NCBI GenBank assembly: GCA_963995505.1
Contig: OZ023187.1
Coordinates: forward strand, 15,153,176-15,217,175
Length of the DNA stretch: 64,000 nt
Source: Hypericum androsaemum
Taxonomy: Eukaryota; Streptophyta; Magnoliopsida; Malpighiales; Hypericaceae
Reading direction: 5' to 3'
Position 1 is the first letter of the stretch, and each line of letters begins with the position of its first letter. This document shows, piece by piece, positions 1-11,149 of this stretch. Below the pieces are notes generated by a model. The model made no database searches, was not told the origin of the DNA, and was given only the letters and a program-made list of their open reading frames with translations. Position numbers and translations under genes: made by a program.

Positions 1-408
1 TGACCAGCGACCAGCCCCACCCGCACGTGAGGCTGATCTTGCCCTTGTTTTCTTGTCGGGCCGTTTTAACCCTAACCAGCCCAAATTTGGGCCCAAGACA
101 TCGTCATCAACAGATGAGGTGGGCCTGAGAATATAAATGATCCTTCTTTAAATAGTACTCGGTACAGGTAACTCACTAATCCAACTCGACCACAACAATG
201 TTAAATAATTACGATTTCAACGTTTTTATCTAATTTAAAACTAAAATAATCGGACGGTGTCTAACCAAGTACTAGTCAATAAAAAAATATGGATACATAA
301 TAAGTTTCCAAAATTCCACAATTATCAGAACAGATTCAGACATGATCGATGTAGAAATCTTTCCTAAATACACTCCAAACCATGCAAGTGTTGGCACAAT
401 TGACGTGT
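1..408. other. AT-rich flank, no gene seen
   Basis: No convincing coding region, RNA gene or repeat is visible. The short open frame starting near 342 runs into the LTR and is chance. The stretch ends at the target-site duplication of the gypsy element. Confidence 0.6.
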
Positions 409-413
409 CTCAA

Positions 414-1822
414 TGTAAAGACCAAGAAAAAAAAAGTAATTTCCAAATTTGGTGGGGGACTGGATTGAAATTTACCATGCACTATTCTGTAATATGCCAA
501 ATAGGAAACCCTAGAGCCTGGCCTATATAAGAAGGGCTGACAAAAACCCTAGAGCCACCAGAATCTAAAATTTTTGTTTCTTCTGCCTCTTGCTAGGCGG
601 AGGGACTGATACGGGCGAGCCTAAGGACGGGGGCGACTTTGACCTTGCAACTCAAGACGTTAGGGTAAGTCGTCCTTCCTGATTGGTATATTTCCGCTTA
701 AGATTAGTAGGCCGACATTGTTAATCCATCCGGATCTGTAGGAATCCGAAGAAAACGTTGAAGAATAGTTAATATTCGGATTAACGGAGTGGGAGGCAAG
801 GTAAGTCGGTTTCCGTCTTACGCTATGTTATGATAGAGTGTATATGGATCTCGATTATGCCTCACATGTTTTAGGTGCTTACTGCTCGTTATTGATTTTG
901 CTTATGTACGGATCCGTACACTGTTAGTCGATATTTCTGGCTTCCGTTTAATATCGATCAAGCATGTGATTTCGATGCTAGTGGCCTGGGCTACAAGAGT
1001 GACTATTGGGTGCGTGAGTTAATGGACTTTCTTTATATATTATTATTAATTGCTTCATCGTTTCTGTTTTAAGAGATAAGCTTTATATGTATTAATATGT
1101 AATCTAATAGTGCTTCGATGAAGTGACAATTCATACATACTAATTGCGATTAGAATTAGAGTTCACAGAGGAAGAGATCGATAAATCCAAATGCTGAGAT
1201 ATTAATAGTAATTTGTTTGTTTTTGTAGCATTTATTGGTGTTATTCTGTTTGAGTTAGCTGTAATTTTATTTGACAAGTAAGTCAAATCTATATCCGAAA
1301 ATTGTACATATTGTGTTCGTGTGATGGTGCGTGCATTATGATCTCATTTAGATCGGGCATATTATGTATATGTTGTTCATCTGACTGCATGTGTATCGTG
1401 TGATTTACTCCGTCTGTATCTTACTGATATTGAATACTAGATACCGAACACTGAACACTGAACACTGAACACTGAACACTGAACCGGACCTCCCTGATTT
1501 GCTGAGTATAGTGTGAATTCATGCTGTTGTTGTGAACGTATTTCTTTTTGTGTCCGGCTTGCTAAGTTGCGTATCTCATCAAAATACGTATTTTATTTCA
1601 GATACTCTGGGGGCGGATCGAGAGTAAGGATTCAAGGCGAGGACATGCATCCTAGGCATTTACGATATTATGTTTTCATTTTAGATTGAGACCATATGTT
1701 TTCTTTTCCTATTGAACTTGAGTATGTGGCCTTTGGTTTAGGATTGAATTTTGAGAAATAAAGTAGCCTTACGGGAAATTTAACCCGTGGCGGTTGACAT
1801 GCTTACTTTCTGGGGCGTGACA
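414..1822 (+). repeat. 5' LTR of gypsy element
   Basis: 1409 bp, TG...CA ends. A TATA box lies only about 110 bp from the left end, so U3 is very short. AATAAA lies near 1755 close to the right end, which implies a long R region. Two consensus splice donors (GTAAGT at 665 and 801) and several pyrimidine-rich acceptors (ending near 874, 1228 and 1601) lie downstream of the TATA box. A run of five GAACACT units is at about 1446-1480. Confidence 0.93.
523..530 (+). promoter_or_regulatory. TATA box of the gypsy 5' LTR
   Basis: CCTATATAAG sits about 110 bp into the LTR and is repeated at the matching place in the 3' LTR (about 7527). It is the likely core promoter for the genomic RNA; the start site would be about 30 bp downstream. 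Confidence 0.6.
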
Positions 1823-1829
1823 ACTAAAT

Positions 1830-1842
1830 TGGTATCAGAGCC
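1830..1842 (+). other. Primer binding site (tRNA-Met type)
   Basis: TGGTATCAGAGCC lies seven bases after the 5' LTR end. It is the standard plant initiator tRNA-Met complement used to prime minus-strand DNA synthesis in many gypsy and copia elements. Confidence 0.9.
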
Positions 1843-2511
1843 ATGTTATAAAAAATGGGAATTTTAAAAATTATGCATATCATTTCATGCATTTGAGAGT
1901 AGTAGTTGGGGTTATCAGGGACTAAAGTGTCAAAAATTGAAAAAGGTGTTGTATTACACGATTGGTTTAAATAATGTGGAACTGTACTGAGGGTGATTCT
2001 AAAATTGACCAAGTTGTCTTTTATTTATTTTCGAGGGGAGAAATCTTGTTCGTAGCATGAATATCTTGTTTCGATGTATGATCATTTGTTATTGATTCCT
2101 GTATCATTGTGCGAACCAATTGTCTTAGGTTAGTGCTTGTGGTCGCTGCGTATAATACTATTTTATTAGGTTCCATATCTTTGCAAAGTGAAACGATTTG
2201 CATGTGTGGATTATCATTTATGTTAAATTGCTACGTTGCTCTTTCATGTGAATATAATAGGGGTATGCTTACTGTACGATGATCCTGAAGTGTGTTTTAA
2301 TTGGTATATAGTGGATCGAGCACCGGTTAATAAATAAAATGGGGGAAATGAACTCATGGTGATTAGTATACGAATAACCTGTTTCGATGTATGGAAATGA
2401 ACTCATGTTATTTTTATTGTTCATACGTGGCAATTTTATAACTGCAATTGATTTTATATCTGCTGCTATGTGGTACGTACGAATTTATTGCATTTTTTTT
2501 TGATAAATAAC
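1843..2511 (+). other. Untranslated leader of gypsy element
   Basis: About 670 bp between the primer site and the first plausible gag ATG. AT-rich, with no long open frame on the plus strand. It presumably holds the packaging signal, but none can be identified from sequence alone. Confidence 0.6.
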
Positions 2512-3923
2512 ATGGATAGTAGATCGCATAGGACTATGGCACCACAAACCCGGAGAATGGCAGAAAGAGGACAAGGTTCGGAAGGAGGTTCTGAAGACAT
2601 GCAGGAGGAAACACAAGTATTACTTCCTCTTCCACCTACAGCTACTGAAAATGTACCCCAAGGAGGGAGAATACTGCCACCACCACCACCTACTGGGAAT
2701 AGCGGTGGGGGAGAGGATGGGCCAGAGGATGGGCCAGAGGATGGGAATGGGCCAGAAGAAGAAGAGGTGGAAGAGATACTACCACCTGCAGTTGTTGGGA
2801 TAGTACCGCCAGCAGTACCGCCTGTAGTGACCATCGATGCTGGGCTCCTACAAGTCCTGACCAACTTACTGGTCCAGCAACAACAACCAGTACCCCGAGA
2901 TGATGGGTACCGTCGATTCCAGAGGGTAAAGCCCCCCCACATATGATGGTGTTTTAGATCCTATTCAAGTGGAGGATTGGATAATGGAGACGGAAAAGGT
3001 TTTCCAGATTGCTCGTACTGAAGAAGATGAGAAGGTGCTTTATGCTTCCTACATGTTGGCCGGAGATGCACGGAGGTGGTGGGAGTCGTATCAGTGCACC
3101 CGTCAGACAGAGGGAAGAGGAAGAGAGGTGCAGCTTTGGGAGGCATTCCTGAGAGACTTCCGTGGCAAATTCATCCCTGCCCCAATGAAGAGGGAAAAGG
3201 CTAGAGAGTTTGCCTACTTGGTCCAGGGGGACATGACTGTCATGCAATATGATAGAGAATTCACTAGGCTATCCGTGTTCGCACCAGCTGCAGCATTGGA
3301 TGAAGACACTAAGGCGCGAAAATTTGAGGACGGGCTGGCCAAGGAAATTCGGGACCACATTGTGCCACTGTTTTTGCCAACGTACTCGGAAGTACTGACC
3401 CGAGCATTAGCAGTGGAACAAAACCTGCGACGGGATGAAGTCGACAAGGTGAGCGGCAAGAGGAAGGTAGGGCATTACACTGGAAGCCATACTACTTCTG
3501 AGACTTCAAAGAAGCCATATAACACCATGCGAGGTAGCAACTTGGCCAACAGTTTGCCAACCAGTTCCGACCTGTGCCGAAGATGCAACCGTCGGGGGCA
3601 TCAGGAGGAACAATGCAGGTGATGACACTTTAACATCTCCGTGGAGACCTAAGGATTCTGAAGTGACAAACTGACCAATGTAACATGCAGATGGACAACT
3701 GGGGCATGCTTTCGTTGCGGCAAGGTAGGACATTTAGTGGCGAGTTGTCCAGAGGCTGACACTCGAGCAGTGAATTCTGTTATGACAAACCCGATACGGG
3801 CAACAACACCGCTTGTTCGATCATTGGTTCCTGCCCGAACTTCAACACCGACAACCAGAGTGCCAGCACGAGTTTATGCGCTGAACCAGGATGATGCCCA
3901 ACAGGCAAATGGCGTTGTGACAG
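2512..3923 (+). pseudogene. gag of gypsy element, frameshifted
   Basis: Encodes the capsid/nucleocapsid precursor. Translation could start at 2512 or at the in-frame ATG 2536 (MAPQTRR, typical of this group). The N-terminal part is acidic and proline-rich. A run of seven C at 2932-2938 shifts the frame; the capsid core continues in another frame from about 2945 (retrotrans_gag-like, with the RRWWESY and MTVMQYDREF blocks). The first CCHC knuckle ends at 3616. The second knuckle (CFRCGKVGHLVASC) begins near 3710, after a 72-bp GT...AG segment (3619-3690). The region ends at a second intron-like segment at 3924. The extra C may be a true mutation or a homopolymer sequencing error. Confidence 0.85.
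3619..3690 (+). other. Intron-like segment between gag zinc knuckles
   Basis: 72 bp, begins GTGATG and ends ATGCAG. A CTGAC branch-point-like motif lies about 16 bp before the end. Removing it keeps the reading frame and puts both CCHC knuckles in one frame; left in, it creates an immediate stop. Whether it is spliced is inference. Confidence 0.55.
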
Positions 3924-4055
3924 GTAATTTTACCCTATGAATAATTAAATAGGAAATACGAAATTATATAAACTTGTTATTCTACGTTCCTGGCTCCGTG
4001 ATTCTAGTTTTGGATACGTATTGTTCCGTATTTAGAAATTTTAGTATTGCATCAG
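3924..4055 (+). other. Intron-like segment between gag and protease
   Basis: 132 bp, begins GTAATTTT and ends TTGCATCAG. Its removal joins the C-terminal gag frame exactly to the protease frame; retained, it ends translation within a few codons (TGA at 3938-3940). AT-rich like a plant intron. Splicing is not demonstrated. Confidence 0.55.
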
Positions 4056-7000
4056 GTAAATTATTAGTGACTGGCCATCCAGCAAAGGCTTTATTCGACT
4101 CTGGTGCCACACACTCTTTCTTATCCGAGAGGTTCGTGAAGAGGCATAAACTAGTAAAGCAGGAGAGTACACTTCAGTTGGCAGTCAGCACCCCTTTGGG
4201 AAATATTATTAGTGTCACCCAACATTGTGGTAACTGTAATGTCACTGTCTGTGGACGCCAACTGAAGGGAGATCTGAGAGTTATGGGTATGATGGGATTC
4301 GATGTGATCCTAGGAATGGACTGGCTAGCCAAGCACTACGCAGTGATTGATTGCATAAGAAGGGTGGTAGTTTTTCAGATCACTGGAGAAGCAGAGTTTT
4401 GCTACGAAAGTGAGCTGGGGCAAGCTACCCCATGGGTGGTATCAGCTCTTGAGGCAAGAAGATTAGTACGAAGTGGAGCAACCGCATATCTAGCCTCGGT
4501 TTGGGATACAAGACTGGAAAAAGCACTGGAAGATATACCCATTGTACGACAGTTCCCCGATGTCTTTCCAGACGAGGTGCAGGGACTACCACCAGATCGA
4601 GAGGTCGAATTTCAGATAGAGCTAATACCTGGTGCAAATCCAGTTTCTAAGGCACCATACCGTATGGCCCCGGCAGAATTGAAGGAACTAAAGGTACAGC
4701 TGGAAGAACTCCTAGATAAAGGTTTCATCCGCCCAAGTGTATCTCCATGGGGGGCACCAGTGCTATTTGTCAAAAAGAAAGATGGATCAATGAGGATGTG
4801 TGTGGACTACCGAGAGCTTAATAAACTAACTATCAAGAATCGTTATCCCCTGCCACGTATTGAAGACTTGTTTGACCAGCTTAGAGGGGCACAAGTATTT
4901 TCTAAGATTGACCTACGGTTAGGATACCATCAAATGAGAGTCAGGGAAGAGGATGTACCACTGACTGCTTTTCGTACACGCTATGGACTTTATGAATTTG
5001 TACTTATGCCATTTGGCTTGACCAATGCTCCTGCCAAATTTATGGACCTCATGAACCGGATTTTTCGACCTTATCTGGACAAATTTGTGGTGGTGTTCAT
5101 TGATGATATTTTGGTATACTCATCTAGTAAGGAAAGCCATGAAGAGCACTTGAGGACCGTCTTACAAACCCTAAGGATGAGACAATTATATGCAAAATTC
5201 AAGAAGTATGAATTTTGGCTCGAAAAAGTGGCTTTTCTTGGGCACGTGATATCCAAGGAAGGAGTGTCTGTGGACCCTGGCAAGATTGAGGCAGTGACAA
5301 ACTGGAGACAACCTAGCAATATGTCTGATGTACGAAGCTTCCTCGGACTAGCAGGTTATTATCGAAAGTTTGTGGAAGGATTCTCAAAGATAGCACTGCC
5401 TTTAACTCAATTGACCCAGAAAGGGGTTACGTTTGCGTGGGATATGGAGTGTGAGAAAAGTTTTCAAGAGCTGAAACAACGACTAGTATCTGCCCCAATT
5501 CTGACTCTACCAAGCGATGGGATAGATTTTGTGGTCTACAGTGATGCCTCAAAAAGAGGTCTAGGGTGTGTACTCATGCAAGGTGACAAGGTTATTACTT
5601 ATACCTCTAGGCAGCTGAAACCCTATGAGAAGAATTATCCCACTCATGACCTAGAACTGGCTGCGGTGATTCACGCCCTTAAGGTATGGCGACATTACTT
5701 GTATGGAGTACGATGTGAAATATACACCGATCATAAAAGCCTCAAGTATATATTCACGCAGAAAGAGCTGAACATGAGGCAAAGACGATGGTTAGAATTG
5801 ATCAAAGATTACGACATTGGAATTCACTACCACCCTGGTAAGGCTAATATTGTAGCGGATGCCTTGAGCAGGAAGGGCTCCTACACTGCAGCTTATGAAG
5901 TAACTGAACAGGAGGAGCTAGTGGAAGAGTTAAAGAGACTGGGGATAGAGGACAGTGGACCAGCCATAAAGTTATTGGCAAGCCTAGTGGTGGAACCTAC
6001 CTTGCGAACAGTATTAGGAGAGGGGCAATAAAAGGATGCCACCCTCTCTGCCGTTCGGCACCGGATTGAACAGGGAGAGTTTTCTGAGGATTTTCACATT
6101 GGGGGTGATTCGTATCTTTACTTTCGGAACAGGCTCTATGTACCAGCTGCAAAAGAGATAAAGAATATGGTACTTGAGGAGGCTCATACTGCTCGATATA
6201 CCGGCCATCCGGGGGGAACCAAAATGTACCAAGACCTTAAACAAAAATTCTGGTGGTCAGGAATGAAGAAGGAAATAGCAGATTACGTGGCTAGCTGCAT
6301 GGAAGTGGGAGAAGATCACTATGGACTTCGTGATCGGACTCCCAAGGAGTTCACATGGGAAGGATGCTGTATGGGTAATAGTAGATCGACTGACCAAGGG
6401 AGCTCACTTTCTGGCTTACAAGACAGGTATGACTATGGATCATATGACAGAACTCTACATAAGGGAAGTGGTGCGACTACACGGAATTCCGGTGAGTATC
6501 ACCTCTGATCGAGATACAAGATTCATGTCAAAATTTTGGAAGAGCCTTCGGGAGTCAATGGGGACAAAGTTACAGTTTAGCACGGCCTTCCATCCACAGT
6601 CAGACGGACAGTCTGAGCGGACCATACAGACCCTAGAGGATATGCTACGGGCCTGCGTGTTAGACTTTGGAGGAAATTGGGAAAGTCACCTACCTTTGAT
6701 AGAGTTTGCTTACAATAATAGTTTCCAGGCAAGCATCGGGATGGCCCCTTATGAAGCTCTATATGGAAGAAAATGTCGATCCCCTATTAGCTGGAGTGAA
6801 GTGGGAGAGAAAAGGATACTTGGACCTGCGATGTTCCAGGAATTGACTGAAAAGGTGCCACTAATTCGAGGGAGGATCCAGGCAGCCCAGGACCGACAGA
6901 AAAAGTTCGCAGACCACCATAGAAGAGAGCTAGAATTCAAAGTTGGAGATCATGTGTTCCTAAAAGTTTCACCCACCCGGGGCGTGAAAAGATTTGGTGT

Positions 7001-7379
7001 GAAGGGAAAGCTTAGCCCACGGTTTATTGGGCCATATGATATTATAGAACGGATTGGAAAGTTGGCCTATCGTCTGGCTCTGCCACCCAGTCTAGCCGGA
7101 ATCCATAATGTATTTCACGTGTCTATGCTACGAAAATACGTCCCAAGAGAGGGGCAATCAGTGCAAGAAATTCCGACAGTGCTACGACCTGATGTCAGCT
7201 ATGAGGAAGTCCCATTAAGGATAGTTGATGTAAAAATCCAGAAGTTGCGTAGGAGGACAATTTGTTATGTCAAAGTGCAATGGAGCAACCATACTGAGAG
7301 GGAAGCGACATGGGAACTAGAGACAGAAATTCAGAGCAAATATCCATTCCTGTTCAATCAAACTGGTAAGGCATTCTAA
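4056..7379 (+). pseudogene. pol of gypsy element (PR-RT-RH-IN-chromodomain), broken
   Basis: Encodes the replication enzymes. The aspartic protease motif DSGATHSF is at about 4097. Reverse transcriptase spans about 4620-5350 with the catalytic FIDD at about 5097. RNase H follows (SDAS at about 5540, TDHKS at about 5730). An in-frame TAA at 6029-6031 stops this frame. The integrase zinc finger keeps its two histidines near 6200, but around 6298 a deletion removes the second cysteine region and changes frame. The DDE core (VDRLTKG, SDRDTRF and an SERTIQ block) runs in the new frame from about 6305. A chromodomain-like tail (YVKVQWS...EATWELE, about 7265-7325) ends at 7379. Two lesions make an intact polyprotein impossible from this copy. 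Confidence 0.92.
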
Positions 7380-7400
7380 TTAAGTTTGAGGACAAACTTC

Positions 7401-7417
7401 ATTTAAGAGGGAGAGAG
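7401..7417 (+). other. Polypurine tract of gypsy element
   Basis: ATTTAAGAGGGAGAGAG lies directly before the 3' LTR, as expected for the plus-strand primer. Confidence 0.8.
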
Positions 7418-8810
7418 TGTAAAGACCAAGAAAAAAAAAGTAATTTCCAAATTTGGTGGGGGACTGGATTGAAATTTACCATGCACTATTCTGTAATATG
7501 CCAAATAGGAAACCCTAGAGCCTGGCCTATATAAGAAGGGCTGACAAAAACCCTAGAGCCACCAGAATCTAAAATTTTTGTTTCTTCTGCCTCTTGCTAG
7601 GCGGAGGGACTGATACGGGCGAGCCTAAGGACGGGGGCGACTTTGACCTTGCAACTCAAGACGTTAGGGTAAGTCGTCCTTCCTGATTGGTATATTTCTG
7701 CTTAAGATTAGTAGGCCGACATTGTTAATCCATCCGGATCTGTAGGAATCCGAAGAAAACGTTGAAGAATAGTTAATATTCGGATTAACGGAGTGGGAGG
7801 CAAGGTAAGTCGGTTTCCGTCTTACGCTATGTTATGATAGAGTGTATATGGATCTCGATTATGCCTCACATGTTTTAGGTGCTTACTGCTCGTTATTGAT
7901 TTTGCTTATGTACGGATCCGTACACTGTTAGTCGATATTTCTGGCTTCCGTTTAATATCGATCAAGCATGTGATTTCGATGCTAGTGGCCTGGGCTACAA
8001 GAGTGACTATTGGGTGCGTGAGTTAATGGACTTTCTTTATATATTATTATTAATTGCTTCATCGTTTCTGTTTTAAGAGATAAGCTTTATATGTATTAAT
8101 ATGTAATCTAATAGTGCTTCGATGAAGTGACAATTCATACATACTAATTGCGATTAGAATTAGAGTTCACAGAGGAAGAGATCGATAAATCCAAATGCTG
8201 AGATATTAATAGTAATTCGTTTGTTTTTGTAGCATTTATTGGTGTTATTCTGTTTGAGTTAGCTGTAATTTTATTTGACAAGTAAGTCGAATCTATATCC
8301 GAAAATTGTACATATTGTGTTCGTGTGATGGTGCGTGCATTATGATCTCATTTAGATCGGGCATATTATGTATATGTTGTTCATCTGACTGCATGTGTAT
8401 CGTGTGATTTACTCCGTCTGTATCTTACTGATATTGAATACTGGATACCGAACACTGAACACTGAACACTGAACACTGAACCGGACCTCCCTGATTTGCT
8501 GAGTATAGTGTGAATTCATGCTGTTGTTGTGAACGTATTTCTTTTTGTGTCCGGCTTGCTGAGTTGCGTATCTCATCAAAATACGTATTTTATTTCAGAT
8601 ACTCTGGGGGCGGATCGAGAGTAAGGATTCAAAGCGAGGACATGCATCCTAGGCATTTACGACATTATGTTTTCATTTTAGATTGAGACCATATGTTTTC
8701 TTTTCCTATTGAACTTGAGTATGTGGCCTTTGGTTTAGGATTGAATTTTGAGAAATAAAGTAGAAATTTAACCCGTGGCGGTTGACATGCTTACTTTCTG
8801 GGGCGTGACA
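7418..8810 (+). repeat. 3' LTR of gypsy element
   Basis: 1393 bp. Compared with the 5' LTR it has four rather than five GAACACT units, lacks nine bases near 8763, and shows about seven single-base differences. Confidence 0.93.
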
Positions 8811-8815
8811 CTCAA

Positions 8816-10249
8816 ACTTTTACTTACCACCTGGCTAGAGAAAAGAACCTTCTGGCGCTGACCTGACTTTTGGAAGTCCTTAATTCTTACGTACCAACCA
8901 AATTAGATACATAGGACTTCAATTAGAATGAGTTAAAGTGTTTACATAAAGTGAAAATATAGTTAAAATAATTTTTTAATAAAATAACATCTACTTACCA
9001 AAAAAATATTAGCATGAGTTAAATAAGAAAGATATCATAGCCTTGTTTTTTTTTCTAGGGAACTTTTCGAAAGTAGAATTACTTCACAACAAAAAAATCA
9101 GACCGAAGTCATGGCACATATTATAATTTTGTTTTAACATTTATAAGAGTTGAATTCAATATATTTTTAAGTGAATATATTTTTTTATCACTTATATCAA
9201 TTATCATTGATAATTGATTATTGAAATTTGATTACCTCTGGGCCTTAATAATGTGACGGTCCTTTGGTTTCTGTTGTAAAATCTGTTTCTAAGTTACTTT
9301 TGTGCCATTTTTCTTGAACCTGTGGACATAGGTAGTTGCAATTCAAATTGAAACTCGCACACCTACTTCGGGATGCACCTTAATATAAGCAGAAATTTTA
9401 AGATAATTTCTCCATAACTATAATTTGGTATAGTCAATAGTTAATATTTTATTATTTTTAAAATTATCTTGTCTCTATGAAATCGATTTTCTCTCTTAGA
9501 TTTAGTTCATTCATGAAAAGGTTTGCATTCATTTATATGCCCGAAGTTCGAGATTCTTAATATAACAACTGATAACTGATACTAAAAGTAATAGGAAAAT
9601 TACCTTAAAAAAAATAGAAAATGACAATTAGCGGTGCGTTGTGACCGTTAAATCCAGCCCAAACCGATCCGGGCCTTCAAAAGTTGCATCATAATTCGCA
9701 GCAATTCACATAAATTTTTCGGGGCCATTGACGACAGCCGACACTAAATGTTATTTGAAATTGTTTCAAAAAATATTTTAAGTCGCTATGCAAAGATAAG
9801 ACGGATATCTACAATTTTATATTTTAAAAAATCTTCATATTGGGCTTAAAAGGAGATTGAAACCAGTTCTGATATTGACGAAGCTAGTTAGCAGAAATAG
9901 TTTGATCTCATTAAAAAAAAAAACCAGACAACAACGGGCTGAGCGGCCCATCAGAGTAGAAAGATTCCTCCCAGAGTCACGAGTTGGACCTGGAAAATCC
10001 CCCCACGCCAAGTGGGCCAACTTCAACCGGCAACCGGCTGCTATGTCTCTCTCTCCAGCTTTCCTACCAAATCCAATAGAGGAGAGGAGAAACCGGTTAC
10101 AAGAATATTTTTTGATGTAATTGATCGGCTCATGATTTCGATTTCGATTTCGAGTTCTAGTTCTGAAACAATCCTTTCAACGTCATCATTTTTTAATTCG
10201 AATTACTTTTGCCCATTTTCTGTCCCTTACTAATCAGTAATCGCTAATT
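8816..10249. other. Intergenic DNA, no gene seen
   Basis: AT-rich with many short homopolymers. A slightly GC-richer island at about 9930-10100 has short overlapping open frames on both strands with no recognisable domain. Confidence 0.5.
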
Positions 10250-10471
10250 AGCAAAGTTTTCAAATACAATCTGAAGGTCGACCCAAATTTTGGGCCGAAC
10301 TCTGGATCAACCCTTTTGATCGGTCTGATTATGGTACTTTTATATTAAAAAATATTTTTAATTAAAATTTTTTGGATGGTCCGAGCATTTTTTTGACAGG
10401 TTGATAAGGTTGACAATTTTTTAGCCAAAATTAATACGTTCTTGTTGGACCACATATTTAAAAACCTTGGT
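10250..10471. mobile_element. Short MITE, TTTTCAAATAC family
   Basis: Left end reads AAAGTTTTCAAATAC and the right end reads back as AAGGTTTTTAAATATG; TAATTA lies just outside both ends. Terminal sequence resembles the elements at 17019-17410 and 43979-44478. No coding capacity. Confidence 0.5.
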
Positions 10472-11149
10472 AATTACAACATTCCGCCAACGGGTCTCAT
10501 ATTTTTTCGCAAGTGACCGCACTATTTATGTATTTTCGAATTATACAAAAACTTAAAAGATAATCAAACAAATATATATCAAAATTTAGCATTTTTATTT
10601 ACTTAATTTGAATTCGAAATTTATAATAAATTTAGAACATTTTTTAACTGGACACTTAATTCAGCTATTTTTTCTGTTATATCTTATCTTAATTTCAATT
10701 TTTTTAAATTTAATTATAGTGGAGGATTACTTTCATAAATCAACGTTTTTTAAATCATTTTACTACTTTTTTCCTTTCAAATTTATTCTTTTTTTCTTCT
10801 TTCCAAAATACAAAACAGTTTCTGTGTCTTTTTCCTGAAAATGTTAGGTTAAAAAATCTCCGTTCAAAATGGGAGAAATTTTTTAATTTTATAGTAGTGA
10901 TAATATTTGGACAATTAATTTTTTTAATAAAATCTGAAAGAGAGAAATTGAACTATATAGTGTCCAAATTATGTTGACAAAATTTAAACTATTAGATATA
11001 TCAAAATTTCTCAAGATCAAGCTTGAGGACCATCCAACCCTTCTTTCCTTCCTTGCGAGGCATCGAATGGACCACCTCACGGAGAATAACAATGTTGTTC
11101 GACATGTAGCGGCTCGAAATAAAATTGGACTACGTCGGGCTAACCATTG
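10472..11149. other. Intergenic DNA, no gene seen
   Basis: Strongly AT-rich. A 76-residue open frame at 10608-10838 is almost all F, L, I, K and S, as expected from T-rich DNA, and is not considered a gene. Confidence 0.5.

Larger units (their letters stand above)
414..8810 (+). mobile_element. Complete Ty3/gypsy LTR retrotransposon, chromovirus type
   Basis: Two near-identical LTRs (414-1822 and 7418-8810) begin TGTAAAG and end GGGCGTGACA. They are flanked by a 5-bp target-site duplication CTCAA at 409-413 and 8811-8815. A tRNA-Met type primer site follows the 5' LTR and a purine tract precedes the 3' LTR. Internal order is gag with two CCHC knuckles, protease, reverse transcriptase, RNase H, integrase and a C-terminal chromodomain, which fits the chromovirus branch, probably Tekay/Del-like (inferred). 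By eye the LTRs differ by about seven substitutions plus 9-bp and 7-bp indels, so the insertion is recent. The coding region carries a frameshift, a stop codon and an integrase deletion, so this copy is probably non-autonomous. Confidence 0.95.

Noticed and set aside
1446..1486. Regularly spaced 7-bp repeat as a possible CRISPR-like array
   Set aside because: Simple tandem repeat without spacers inside a plant LTR.
2466..2942. 158-codon minus-strand frame opposite gag
   Set aside because: Exact shadow of the proline- and glutamate-rich gag coding strand.
9857..10120. 87-codon frame with a GC-richer composition
   Set aside because: An overlapping minus-strand frame is equally good and neither shows a domain or gene signals.
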